Shown here piece by piece: positions 18,499 to 30,569 of a stretch of DNA of 64,000 bases. A program made the position numbers and the translations under genes. The stretch is from Glandiceps talaboti (Eukaryota > Hemichordata > Enteropneusta > Spengelidae): contig NC_135566.1 of assembly GCF_964340395.1 (NCBI RefSeq), positions 1,002,501 to 1,066,500 of the forward strand. The letters are read 5' to 3'. The first letter of the stretch is position 1. Every line of letters starts with the position of its first letter. The notes beneath the pieces were generated by a model that was not told where the DNA came from, did no database searches, and saw only the letters and a program-made list of their open reading frames with translations.

Positions 18499-19068
18499 GT
18501 TGTAGTTGGCTTCTAACATAGAGCGCCCTCAGCGATAAAAGTGGGAACACTATAAATACTCTAGTCATGTCGGATAGACATGATAGATGGGAGTCGGAAA
18601 ATGGATATGCAAGTATATGCATTGTGATATATTACTTTTAGGTTAGTTGTTGTACATCTTTGGAACTGGTTTTGGGACTTTCTTGGGACTTTTCAAGACT
18701 CCGAAGATACTTAAGTTAACCATCTTTGGAGATATCTTGAGATAGTGAAGATAACAGGAGACTTTGGAGCCGTCTTGGAAGTTGTCTGCTGACTTGCGAC
18801 TTGAAGAGGATGAGTTGTCACAACTAATTATTAGTTTCCGATATCACACCATTTGTGAAACTAGGACAAACATCAGCCATCAAAGCAACTTGATAAGATA
18901 CACGAATATTTTACCGGGCGAAAAGAGAAACCTAGTTTTACAAGCATTTCAAAATGAAATAAAATACTGTATCTATTATAAAGGAATTCAATAATTATTT
19001 ATTGTCCTGGCTTCTTACCTATCGTAAATTAACTGCTGTTGACATTTTATTGGCAACAACTGTTGTGG
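18499..19068 (+). mobile_element. Possible LTR remnant with primer-binding-like site
   Basis: The segment begins TGTAGTTGGC, has AGCGCCCTCAGCG, a TATAAATA at 18551-18558 and AATAAA at 18958, and ends GTTGACA a few bases before TGGCAACAACTG at 19051. That order (TG start, TATA, poly-A signal, CA end, then TGG-initial primer-binding-like sequence) is what an LTR plus leader shows. No gag or pol follows, and no second LTR was seen. Confidence 0.3.
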
Positions 19069-20560
19069 GTGACTAATGCTAAAGCTATGAGTTGCATCAC
19101 ATTTGTAAATAACTTTACTTTTAAACAGAGATATACAAATATTACATTGCTACAGTTAATTGTTTATTGATACCATACTATTTGATTACTAATTATACTA
19201 CTTAATAATTGTACAAAAATTTGGCAAAATGAAATTGTGAACTTACAATGATCAATATATTTTCATACAGTTCACTATTACTTTGTATCTCTGTAGACAC
19301 CAACAACTTCCATAAATGTGGCATCACTTATGGCACTTACTTTCCAACTCAGACACAAGACCATAGTCAACAATTCACAATCTCAAACTTTGACTCAAAA
19401 TAGCTGATATTTCATTGGAATTTCTACATGCACGTTTAAATATTTTTGGAAGGGTAGGGTAGCCTAGCAAACAATGAAGTAAAAGAAAAAAAAAGTACCA
19501 GCATTTCAACCTTTGTATTAAATGTATTTGGCTAGCCATTGGAAAATTTATGAGTATTTCATGACACATCTATTATTTGTATCTAGATTTTAGTTCTACC
19601 TTTTGAGATGTCAGAACAATGAAGAGATAAATTGATACTATACTAAAGTTCAGGAAATGATTTATTAGAATAGAATGACCTTTCTGTTAATGATTAATTA
19701 ACAACTAACAAGACTTCATGATTAAAATGACAAATTATTGTTTGGTGTAGTTAGATCATTTATCCATATTTGTGTTAACAAATTATGGTGCTTTTCAACC
19801 TGTATTGAAAAGTGCTTTTGTGTGTAGGGGGGTGGGGTGGGGGTGTTTTAGAACGAATGTTCATGAACTCTGTGTTCACAGTATCAAATGAAGATTTCAA
19901 CTCACGCTCCAAAATTCTTGCTAACATCTCATAAACATTGTTTGTCCCTACTGAATCTGACAAATGAAACACAATCTAGGACTAGGAGATTTCATCCAAT
20001 GGTATCCACAACCATTCAGTTTACATTGTCCTAAATATGTCACCTTCTGCTATCTTATTTCATCAGTAATCAATTATCATGTAGTGTATGTTACAAGTAT
20101 GTCTTTCAATTATTAATATCAGTCTTTGTATCATTTTAATTTGTCATGTTTTATGTATCGCTTCAATGCATTACGAATGTTTATGTCATTTCAATTTCCC
20201 CTTGGAGATAAATAAAGTGTTTCTGATTCTGATATGGATAAAGTCATACAAGACATGTCAATTCTATAATATATTACACTAGTACAATATGTCATTGTAT
20301 ATTGTATGTGTTGTAGGACTTCAGTCAAGCCATTCAATATGAATATTTGTACGGCTTCAGTCTAATATGACCACAATCTCTGTTACTGGGGTTTTGTAAC
20401 CTTGACCTTGACATTGGTACTTGTTTGGACTTCAGTAAAAATCCAATACTTCCTTGTTACTTTCCAACACTACCCACTATTCAGTATTCACAGACTGTGA
20501 CTATAAAGGTCTCTCCTTATGCCTCTATTCAGACTGTAAGATATGTTGTGTTATTCTATC
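19069..20560. other. Intergenic, no gene seen
   Basis: AT-rich, upstream of NUDT9. It could be NUDT9 5' intron if a leader exon lies near 21-22 kb. Short open frames have no motifs. Confidence 0.5.
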
Positions 20561-20561
20561 C

Positions 20562-20708
20562 TCGTCTCATCTATGCACAGACATTGCATCATTTCCAAGT
20601 TCATATAACATCGTCTCATCTATGCACAGACATTGCATCATTTCCAAGTTCATATACCATCATCTCATCTATGCACAGACATTGCATCATTTCCAAGTTC
20701 ATATAACA
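20562..20708. repeat. 49-bp tandem repeat, three copies
   Basis: TCGTCTCATCTATGCACAGA, then CATTGCATCATTTCCAAG, at 20562, 20611 and 20660 with almost no divergence. Confidence 0.95.
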
Positions 20709-21299
20709 TTTGAATGAATCCAAATCATTTTAAAACTTCTCGGTTCTTACAGTTTTACTAATTAATGGCTGCAAGTTATGACTGAAATAAAAATCTTGTT
20801 GGAATTATCAATATTCTATTTCTCAAAAATACAAGAAAACAGCAGATTGTCTGAGCGTAGTCCTGCTTGCAAAAGGAGTAATTCAGGACTTGATTCTGAC
20901 AATTGTCCTTCCTTTTAGTTGATGGTCATGTCAGTAATAAAGACCCATGCACCGTCTGCAGGCAGGACTAATCTGAACCCAATCAGATCTTTATTTGCAC
21001 GCCAATAATTTCATGAGTGACTTCCTCTTTGACTAAAAGTGTCGTTATGGTGATGAGACTGGCAGAATGCAAGGCACTACAGCAAGTGTTAGACAGGATC
21101 ATTTATAAGATATTTCTGAAATCCTGAAAATATAAAAAGGCACATTCCACAAATCGAAACTGAAAGTGCATCAAGATGACAGTGACTCACTAGTGATTAC
21201 TCTAATGCTGTAATATTTTTGGGGACTCAAGCTGCAATTTTACACTATTACACTATGTAACGGAACACAAACTGCCCTTCACACCGGTACACCGATGAC

Positions 21300-22710
21300 A
21301 CATTTAATGATTTACAATACATCGTAGCTATGACAAATAAACAAGCATATACCTATCTTAGTATCTAGCAGTACTACAATAGCTGTTAATGTTATGTCAT
21401 GAACAAGAGTAGAGTCAATACTATCGTTTACAAATTCATCGGCGATACATGAAGTACAACTACTAATACAAGACACCTTTGTTTGGGTTGTCCCTAAATT
21501 TGTGTTGTCAGCAGGTCCTGTCATGTCTACATCATCGGACTAGCGATGGGGAGTTTCATTTTTTTTGCGTTCACTGCACTGTTCGTTCAGTCACTGTATC
21601 ACAGTGACGGGCTTGGATTGTTCCGATACACGGCCAGAAAGCTAGATCCACCCATTAACCAAAACACACAATAATGATACTGCAAACATACCTTGTTGTA
21701 GAAACCGTTGTAACGAAACAAGCAACAATGTTAGAAAAGAGAGACCAGTCTACGTCTGACTGCCTCCACGAATGGAAATGAACTCTATGACCTGGAATGT
21801 TTAGTACAGAACCATCCTTGTATTCATATTGCAGCAAGCCAAGCTAAATTGAATGATTCTGAATACAAGTATTTATGTATGATCTGCCGGTTTCACCAGG
21901 GAGATTTCCATGGTTTCACGAACCAAAAGTTCTTCTAACAATGACGAGTCCTCGCTCTACCGTTACGTGCTTTGGGGGAGTATGGATTGCATGCGGCCAT
22001 CAAATGTTCGGAAATATATCTACTCACCTCCTGCGAATACCAAGATACGCGGATACTATAGTATTAGCGCTGTAATATCGCAATATGAATATAGTTCTGA
22101 GTCTGAAAAGAGATAAAGAATTACAGAGGATCGATGACACTGCTCCTTTAAATTGATAATTTTGCTACTTTTAGAATTCAGAGTGAAGGAAACATCTTTT
22201 CAGATTACGAGAAATGAGAAAGATTACAGACATTAAACATTACACCTGGCGGGGCAAAGAAATCAAAAACAAACAAACTCACAATGGATTTGGCTGTCTT
22301 CAGATTCAATGCAACACCAATATTTCATCTTGCCATTCCGAGTCCATGTCACATTTATCGAACATATAGATTTAATATAATAACAATGTTAAATTACGTG
22401 AGCTTAATAATTAAAACGCAAGATGCAGAATGAAATATTGACGACAGTAAACAAATAAGTGAAAATGAAATTTAGTTATTACCGGATACAAATAGCAGAA
22501 TATACTGTACATGATCAATCTGATGTCTAGTACATTGCATACGACATTTTCAAGGTAATCGTCCTCGCTGTAACTTGGACATCGTCGCATATGTTTTGCT
22601 TGCTATACGACTTTAAGCATAGGTTTATGCATGTATGTATGTATTGATTTTATCATCATAAAAACACTGTTCGGAATGTGTAACTACTAAAGCCTTGACA
22701 GGGTTTACAA
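21300..22710. promoter_or_regulatory. Divergent upstream region of NUDT9 (-) and the 927-codon gene (+)
   Basis: Between the NUDT9 5' side and the plus-strand ATG at 22711. On the minus strand there are several good donors (GCAGGAG/GTGAGT near 22026, ACAAG/GTATGT near 21691, AGATAG/GTATATG near 21350) that could end NUDT9 leader exons. On the plus strand, TAACTACTAAAGCCTTGACAG just before 22690 resembles a branch site plus acceptor, so the coding exon may have a separate 5' UTR exon. CpG dinucleotides are more frequent here than in the flanks. No TATA box is assigned. Confidence 0.4.
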
Positions 22711-25494
22711 ATGAACCGATCAACTATGGACAGCGATACGGACCCAGACAGCCCACCACCATCTCCAAGTCCAACACACACAGGTCGCAGATTGCCCGAA
22801 TGGTTCAATCCTGGTCCATTCCTGTACAACGGTAGATTTTTCCTCGCATTTTTACCATGTGGCCTCATCGTTCTATCTTTGGTTGGAGAGCTACTACTGG
22901 CAATAATCGCGATTGGTGCTTTCCTTATCCACCTCGTCGACACAGGTGGCGGAAAACGACGGGCTATTGTACTCTACATGTGTACTTTCATAATGACACA
23001 GATGACCGTTATTTATTCAGCGTTTCCTCTCATTTGGAAGTCTTTACTCAATATCTTCCTCATATTCGTCCTGAATATGTTTACGGTTTTAACTGGAGGA
23101 CTGATTCTTATGCAATTCCAAACATTTCGCTACGAAGACCCAGCATTAACATTATCATTAGAAACTGGTTTGTTTTGCTTATATCCAGCAATATGCACTG
23201 TTCTTCTCACCTGGGCAACAGTCACCTTGACAACAATAACTGCAGCTCCATATTATCTGATCATCTATGGGTTTTTATTACTGAGGATGTTCATCACACC
23301 AACTCTGTCATCATTCCATAAAGTGGACCCAAAGAGACAAGAAGATAGTTACATCATTGGTGCTATAGAAACTGCTGCCGTTTCCCTCATGTACATACTT
23401 TTCCCTGTGATGGTATTTGCTGTTATTAATTTCTGGACCCTGTTTTATTGGCAGACACAACTAGAACTTTTACTTGTTCTCAGCTTACCATGTTTTCTAA
23501 CAACACTATTGGGAATAAGACCATTTCTGGATTACCAGGGTTTAAAACCAAAACATGTAATGATGGTGAGATGGATATTTGGACTTGCAGCACTTGTCTT
23601 GGGAACTATTTTGCTTCATATTCATGGGATGGAATCTGCTCTGTTACCATGGTTACTACCCTGCATTGTTGGCAACTTAGTTTTCGGACTGACAACAGGA
23701 CTAAAACCTAAGTGGAGAATGTGGAGTAATGTATGTGGACTGGCTGTCATTATTATATATTTACTGACTAACATAAATGCATTGCCACTACAGCTTCAAA
23801 ACTCTGCCCTGAACATGCAAGGCATTTCTATATTGTTAATAGTGCATGCTATAGTCACTGTCATCTGTGTGATTGCATCAAATCAATCCCAGCAGTCACT
23901 CAATTTATGTGTTGTCATAGAAACAATTATCCTTGTCATCAGTGAGAATTTGCTTCTAAGTCACCAACTGTACAATATTGTGATGATGGGGTTAACATTC
24001 TTTGTAAGTGCCTATGCTTTGATTAGACTTCAAGACGTCAAACAAATCTCATGGATAGCATCATGGCTTGCTATTACTCTACATTCTACCAAAGTAATGG
24101 CTTGTCTTCAAGACATTCAAGTGTCACCTCAATTTGGAAGCTGGACTAGTCTCTTTCAGATGATCTCTATTATGTCAGCAGTATTAAGTATTAGTAAGTT
24201 GTTGGTATTTGAACACAGGGAAGTTATAACAAGACAGGAGGCATTGCAATACTGGATTGGAATAATCTTTTCAAATCTACTGGTGCATATAACTCTTTTT
24301 AAACCTGTATGGAGAGTGACAATGCAGGTGACACCATCAACGCCAGACATGATATCTTCAGTTCTCATTATTTCAGGACTAGTTTTTCTCAAGCTTTCTT
24401 TTGTCCACATGTCAAAAGATATGATTGCTAGGAACCTAAATATTTTAATTATATTTAGTGGCATTATAATCAATATCCTTCAACCACAAGGATTTCTAGA
24501 AAGTGAAGAAGAATGTACTTGGGTGTTAGTACTTGCATTGATTTGGATTGTTGCAGTGTTTTCCATTATTCCAACTATACAAATCAAAGTGTATCTCTTC
24601 GTCCAATCTGTTGTACTAGGAATTCCAATTGGTATACAAAGTATTGTAATTTTGTCAGCTGGGTCAGCATTTGATACAATACAGTGTAGAGTGGTATACA
24701 TCACAGCATCTTCCACTGGCATCTATTTGATTCTACTAATGTGGAACTGGACAATCAAGTCCAAGAATATTTCAGTCAATCACATATTCAAAACTCAGTT
24801 CAGCTTGTTAGCACTCTTTATCTTGACATTTCTACTTGAACTTAGCTTACAACCTGTTGCTGAAAGCCTTGCCAAAACAACGATGCAACGAGTTGCTTTG
24901 CCATCAACTAAAATTTTCTCTATCTTGTTTATCATTGTGAGTCTCGTCTCAAAAGTACACAGCAAACATGTGAAAGCTCAGGATCCATTCAACTACACAG
25001 GTCCAGGGAAACTAGAACTTGGTAGCAATATTATGTGTATACTAGCTTTCCTGCTTGCAGTACTAAACTGTCCACTGGAATACTATGAGATCTGGATTTG
25101 TACTTGCTCACTTATTTTACATCTATTACAGGAGGATAAGTATTGTTTACAAGGTTTCAAAACCAAATATCAAGGAGCTGTTGTTTTCATAGCAATAACA
25201 CTAACTCTCTTTGTTTGTACAGTGTTACAATGTAATATATGGACTCTTGGTCTCACTGTCAATGCATTCTTTGAAATACTCATACTATTGTTCACATCCA
25301 CGACACATTTTACATTTTGTACGATGGTTTGGTCAGGTTTTCTCTTCTCATCAGCCAAAACAATTTGTTTTTGTTTCCCCCTCAACTCCTTGCTCTTTCT
25401 TGTTGGTAGTAGTTACAGTAGCTGGTTGCTAGGTGTTGTAGGTGTAATCACAGGTTTATGGTTGTTATTCTACAAGATACCACTAGACACTTAG
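22711..25494 (+). CDS. Intronless polytopic membrane protein, 927 aa, family not recognised
   Basis: A single uninterrupted frame of 927 codons, very different from the split genes around it. Residues 1-38 are polar and proline-rich (DSPPPSPSPTHTGRRLPEW). From about residue 42 to the end the protein is an almost continuous series of hydrophobic segments separated by short polar loops (KKR-type, DPKRQEDS near 208, EHREVITRQE near 500, SKHVKAQDPFNYTGPG near 755). I estimate 20 to 25 membrane spans. No signal peptide, soluble domain or transporter motif was recognised. It ends KIPLDT. Start: ATG at 22711; a second in-frame ATG lies five codons on. The lack of introns could mean a retrocopy or a genuine single-exon gene; the intact long frame argues for a functional gene. 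Likely an integral membrane protein, function unknown. Confidence 0.88.
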   Translation: MNRSTMDSDTDPDSPPPSPSPTHTGRRLPEWFNPGPFLYNGRFFLAFLPCGLIVLSLVGELLLAIIAIGAFLIHLVDTGGGKRRAIVLYMCTFIMTQMTVIYSAFPLIWKSLLNIFLIFVLNMFTVLTGGLILMQFQTFRYEDPALTLSLETGLFCLYPAICTVLLTWATVTLTTITAAPYYLIIYGFLLLRMFITPTLSSFHKVDPKRQEDSYIIGAIETAAVSLMYILFPVMVFAVINFWTLFYWQTQLELLLVLSLPCFLTTLLGIRPFLDYQGLKPKHVMMVRWIFGLAALVLGTILLHIHGMESALLPWLLPCIVGNLVFGLTTGLKPKWRMWSNVCGLAVIIIYLLTNINALPLQLQNSALNMQGISILLIVHAIVTVICVIASNQSQQSLNLCVVIETIILVISENLLLSHQLYNIVMMGLTFFVSAYALIRLQDVKQISWIASWLAITLHSTKVMACLQDIQVSPQFGSWTSLFQMISIMSAVLSISKLLVFEHREVITRQEALQYWIGIIFSNLLVHITLFKPVWRVTMQVTPSTPDMISSVLIISGLVFLKLSFVHMSKDMIARNLNILIIFSGIIINILQPQGFLESEEECTWVLVLALIWIVAVFSIIPTIQIKVYLFVQSVVLGIPIGIQSIVILSAGSAFDTIQCRVVYITASSTGIYLILLMWNWTIKSKNISVNHIFKTQFSLLALFILTFLLELSLQPVAESLAKTTMQRVALPSTKIFSILFIIVSLVSKVHSKHVKAQDPFNYTGPGKLELGSNIMCILAFLLAVLNCPLEYYEIWICTCSLILHLLQEDKYCLQGFKTKYQGAVVFIAITLTLFVCTVLQCNIWTLGLTVNAFFEILILLFTSTTHFTFCTMVWSGFLFSSAKTICFCFPLNSLLFLVGSSYSSWLLGVVGVITGLWLLFYKIPLDT

Positions 25495-26770
25495 GATGTT
25501 TAGGGAACAAAATCAACAGACACATGGTACAAATATGGACCTCAGTGGAACAATTATTGCCTTTTAGCATTAATATAAACAATATACATGTAAGGAAAAG
25601 ATGTAAAGCCTCCTTGGGAGACAGATCAAGAGGAAATGGGGAAGTCAAATTTACTTCAGAAAATTATGATCATGCAGTGATTAGAAGAAAGTGAAAGTAA
25701 AGTACAGCTCAACATTCCCTTACCAATTTATTCAACCAATAGTCAACCTGATATTACACTGACATAACACAGGACTGGTGCAGACATTAACTCTTTGAGA
25801 TACTTTATACATGTTGTTGATATGTTCATACCAGCCATGTGTTAACACTAAACCCTCTTCCTCCCAAGTTGTATGACATTCCTATGGTACTGGAAGAGAG
25901 GATTAACTAGCCTAATCCTGACATAGTCAGAAAGCAATTGTTGACCTGTACTATACTATACTGTACAACAATCATGATAACGGATTCCTTTGTATGCAAT
26001 TTACCCCAAAACTGTCGTTATTTTCTAAGGGAGAACACTTAATGTATGTTGATTAGTAAATTGTAGCTTTTAAGAAGAAAAGTATTTAACATGATATTGT
26101 TCTATTTTTTAATCTTTTGTAATTATTTCATATCTATACTAACTGAACAACAAAGTTTTGTGTTTGTACACCTTACCTGTATTAAGGAAACTCATTTAAA
26201 TTTGTAACAATCTCGGTATATACGTACTAGTACTTTATGAAGAGAATGTGTCCAGCTATTATCAGAGAGACACATCAAATCAAAGTTAGAGGGTCTAACT
26301 CTTCCTTTCTCCCTAAGTTAGTTTAAATGAGTACTACCTATTGTACCTTCAATCCATTGTCTTTATTCTTATGACATTGATTACACATTATTTTACTGTA
26401 AGAAGAAAATGTTACTTTTTTCACAGAACTCAAAACATAAACGATGTGTATTTGAGGATCTAAGCCAAAGCTGACTGGCTTAACAGTAAACTCTTTCTCT
26501 TTCATAATACAAAACAATTTGATTGTATTGAGATGTGAAGAGCACATTGGTGTCTTTTTTAGGTATGTGCTCTGAGAAAACCCAGCTGTATATTAAAAAT
26601 ATTATTATCAGTTGGAAATTCTATGCGTGTTTGAATCATTACTTACTATGACTACACAAGTGACAACAATTACTGGTATGGTCGAATATTATTGACTAAA
26701 ACTAAAAGTGTTTCACTATGAAAAGACCCCACTGATATCACTGATATGTCAACATTATATTTGCAATATT
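25495..26770. other. 3' flank of the membrane-protein gene, no other gene seen
   Basis: AT-rich. It probably includes the 3' UTR, but no clear AATAAA was found close to the stop codon. Confidence 0.5.
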
Positions 26771-26771
26771 A

Positions 26772-27008
26772 AGGTAATCTGATTAGTTATTATGCTATGA
26801 TATGGTAATTTGATTGGTTTATATGCAATGATATGGTAATTTGATTGGTTAAGATGCAATGATATGGTAATTTGATTGGTTAATTTGCAATGATATGGTA
26901 ATTTGATTGGTTAATTTGCAATGATATGGTAATTTGATTGGTTAATTTGCAATGATATGGTAATTGGTTAATATGCAATGATGTGGCAATATGATTGGTT
27001 TATATGCT
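26772..27008. repeat. 30-bp tandem repeat with a CCAAT box in each unit
   Basis: About eight units of the type ATATGCAATGATATGGTAAT, then TTGATTGGTT. Most copies carry ATTGG (CCAAT on the minus strand) in the context TGATTGGTT. Confidence 0.92.
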
Positions 27009-27009
27009 T

Positions 27010-29410
27010 TGATATTTTGGAGTTCAAAGAGACAAGGGGAGATGATTGACACCAAGCTCTCCAAATGCTCTTACCAAATAATGTCATTATTTTCGCACAA
27101 ATACAAATTTCACCATTTGACTATACCTAATTATGTTCACTTATATAAGGGCATCTGTTAGGCCTAAAATACACTAGTATAGTCTAGACTAAGATTTGAA
27201 AATCTCAAACTGTAGTAGGCCTGCATCATCACAGCAAGGCAGAAGTGCATGATTGATTACTTTGTAGAGTAAACGTATTTTGCTTTAAAACATTGTCAAG
27301 TTCTTCAAAATTATTTTGAATTCCGTAAGATTGATTCACTGCTGTACAAATTTAAGTTGTTTTATATCATGACAGGTCATTTGTTCAGTCCATGGAGATA
27401 GAAACACATACAGTTCAGTCCAAGGTCACACTAGACTTGGTTATGCAGCTCTGGGCATGTATCAGCAGTAAACCAATAACAGATTAGATATTTTGGAAGC
27501 ATTTACTATACACCCAATTGAGCAAAATGTTCTCAGTTTCAACACAGTGTTTGTTCATTCTTACGAGTAACCACGGTAACCTTAGTATGATTCTCACATA
27601 AAGAAATGGGTTGTGATCGGAATGTGACTTTTAATCATGAAGTAGATCGTCTAAGGCCTTGTTTTCGGGAACACAGTCAACTAGTTCTCATTTCCAAAAA
27701 GAGTAAATAATAATACACAGGAACTTATAGAGAAGCAAATCTGTCTTAACACACACAGATATATGTGGCTGTCCTATACTATAGTGAAATAGAGGCTAGG
27801 ATTTAGAGACTGGTCGTGTTTTCTTTATTGGTACTCAAGAAGTAAATATTCATGATTGATACCATATATTTGGTAACAACTCTATCAGTAATTAGCAGTA
27901 CAGGGTTTTGGTAATGTGAATGGTGTAAGAATATCTCAATAAAACCAAAGTAATCACCAGAAATCGTTGTTAACTCCAGACGTTCTCTGTGCATCATTTG
28001 CACATGATTGCATCCTAAAATTTAAGAGTGGTGCGCCCCCATGAGACGAAATTGAAAATAAACGTAGCAGACGACATTTTGTTTGGATAGGCTGGTGGTA
28101 CTGTAGGTAAGTTTAGGTGTGATCTCGACGGGTAAACGTCATTAGGTTATCTTTATCGATGTAATTTGAGGTAAAAAGACATGACCTAGGCATGGTTTAT
28201 ACCTTCACAACCCACGACAGTGAGCTCATATAAAGAAAACTTGCTGCACAGAGTAAGCATTTGGGGTTTGGTGTATTGAGTTCCCTTGCGTATCGCACAA
28301 ATATATTACAAAACAATGAAGTTTTATGAGGGTTCAGAACTTCATATTGAATTTTTTTCCGAAAGAATTCTGAAGTTGTACGTAGTACTAGTAGTAGGCA
28401 AACTTGTAATGTCACAGGTGAATGTCAAATGGGTTGATAGTATCTCAGACCACGTTATTGGCGGGGTCTTCCTTCTAGTTCTAAGTTCTAGCGTAGACCC
28501 TACACGTACGTACGTATAGGGTTTATGGTGGGTTTATAAAATTATTCACCTGTACAGCGCACTATACGAGAGCGCCCTCAACGTACCACAAGAACATTAA
28601 TTTCTCTATACCGTATACGTTGTAATTCTAGAAATTACATTATCTGCACATCATTGCTACTTACCATGTGTTCTCTTATAAAAAAGCAACTCTTCATGTT
28701 GTGGGTCGAAATGATAACAATTTGGTTTTCAAAAGTTGTGGCACTAGTGTGAGGAGAACTGATTTTTTTATTATTTCATTCTAACTAGTACTAATAGCCT
28801 GGTGCTTCTGTTTATATAATGCACTCTCATGCCTGAATGGGTCTGGCATAATGAGCTGAAACTTCAGTGGAAATAAAGTACTGCCAAGCAGTGTCAAATA
28901 TATGTAACACAGCTTTTGATCTAAATGTGTATGATGAATATTAAATGACTACTGTTGCCATGACAATGTTGTCACTCACATCATGCACAGTCTGTCTACA
29001 ATGTTATATAATCTCCATGTGCTGTGTGCATGTAAACGGAAATGACTCCATATCTCCATGTGTTTGTATGCATGTAAACTCAAAGTCAAACAGCAGAATT
29101 AAAAAAAAATTAGTGTTCTAAGTTCTTAGTCTCTTGGTTTAGTTTGAAATGCTCTTGAAACTTGCATTCTCACAAACCAGAGCTGTTATTTCTGCTACAC
29201 TTCGAAATAAAAGTAGGGACCGGCTCGTTAAGAACGGTACCGTGAAACGGTCGTGGTTTACAACGATGGAAACTTGATCATTCGACTGTTACTAAAATCA
29301 AGTAGCCTACTTCATGGACTTGCATATCATAGACAAATATCAAATGTCAATGACATCACAGTTCATTGTTTTAGTAGTTTAGATTTGTAGATTAGAAATA
29401 GTGGGGGGGG
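27010..29410. other. Intergenic, no gene seen
   Basis: Unique AT-rich sequence. AGAGCGCCCTCAACG at 28568 resembles the start of the LTR-like segment at 18520, but nothing else of that element follows. Confidence 0.5.
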
Positions 29411-29552
29411 GGGGGTGTCTGGAATTTTGATCAAACACTCATTGTACAGTGTAGGTGTTTTCATACTGTCAATAAACTGGATACTACCCGGTGATTGGCG
29501 GCAACAACATTTGATGGCAAGAGGAATATTAAGTACAGTGGCTGTTCAGATG

Positions 29553-29790
29553 TGGGGTAGACTGTTGACAGTTGTTCGTGCCTTTTTTTGCTACGTCTCA
29601 TCTAAATCAAAGTCATTGCATCACTCTGTAGCACTGAATACTAATGGCTAGGAACTGCGATTGCCGAAGGCACGAACTGATCAGTACGCGGTTATAGTAT
29701 TACTCCAGATTGGAGTGAGGCAACGACTTTAGTTTTAGATAAAACATAGCAAAAAGGCATGAACGACTGTCGACAGTCTAGATGTGGGGT
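29553..29790. mobile_element. Foldback element with arms of about 75 bp
   Basis: The left arm 29553-29628 (for example GACTGTTGACAGTTGTTCGT, TGCCTTTTTTTGCTA and CATCTAAATCAAAGTC) is the diverged inverse of the right arm 29715-29790 (GACTTTAGTTTTAGAT, TAGCAAAAAGGCA and GAACGACTGTCGACAGTC). A weaker pairing continues into the 86-bp loop. The boundaries and target duplication are not clear. No coding potential. Confidence 0.65.
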
Positions 29791-30000
29791 AGTGAGTGGT
29801 TACACAAATGGACCAATGGCTGGACCTTTTAACTATCTAACTAGAAGATGACAAGAAACTCATCAACTTTGAATGATAATGAGGTCCTAGCATCAAATTT
29901 GACCTGCAAAAACACGCCCATGCATGGCACACACAAAGCACTGCATTCTCAATTAATCTCAGTCTGAGTGGGCCTAGTCTAGTTCCTATATGACACATTG

Positions 30001-30275
30001 CGATTATTACGATCATCTCCACTCACTCGAATGCATTAATATGAACGTGATGACGTTATCGCGTCCCACGTGATTTTAGTTTCAGACTGGAGAGGTGGAG
30101 TTCGGTTTGTGGGCAATTGTCTAAAGGAACTAACCAATTGTAACTGCCTGTCAATCTGTGATGGATTACTACTGATATGCATCATTTACCCTTCGCCCAG
30201 TGGGGAGGGCACAGATTTCTGTGCTAGAATAACAACTTGCCCTATACGTGAGTGGAGATGATCGTAGAGTGATTG
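30001..30275. mobile_element. Short inverted-repeat element
   Basis: ACGATCATCTCCACTCAC at 30009-30026 is matched perfectly by GTGAGTGGAGATGATCGT at 30248-30265, with weaker matching a further 10 bases outward. This gives a segment of about 260 bp with terminal inverted repeats, probably a MITE. The 63-codon open frame inside has no motif. Confidence 0.55.
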
Positions 30276-30344
30276 TGCACACACATATATACACACATAT
30301 TCCAACATACCAACAAATAAATGCAAGAGAGAAGTGAGTTTTAT

Positions 30345-30569
30345 TTATGTTTTATTTTTTTTTATTTTTGTGGTTTCCACATTCTTTAATGATCTAATGT
30401 AATTGTAAAGTTGAAATAAGCATGAAGGTATTGTCAAAAGGAAGCCACATTTTTTGTTGACAAGTCTCATTAGTTTCTCTATTGACAATCCTACACTATC
30501 TAGGTACACTGCACTGTATGTCAAGATCAAATAGATCACACCATGGTACAATACACTAGGGATCTTCAA
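30345..30569 (-). pseudogene. Possible tail of a non-LTR reverse transcriptase, degraded
   Basis: A 74-codon frame with LYHGVIYLILTYSAVYLDS and KLMRLVNKKCGFLL resembles the segment after the catalytic core of LINE reverse transcriptases (a leucine, then LTY, then a helix with basic residues). No catalytic FADD-type motif is nearby. Weak call. Confidence 0.2.

Noticed and set aside
21312-21524. ATG open frame (MTGPADNTNLGTTQ) as the NUDT9 N-terminal exon
   Set aside because: Joined at its good donor to the acceptor at 17918 it runs into a stop, so it cannot supply an in-frame leader. It may still be 5' UTR with an upstream frame.
21655-21837. Minus-strand frame as a leader exon
   Set aside because: Its first codon is TTG, not ATG, and no targeting-type sequence is evident.
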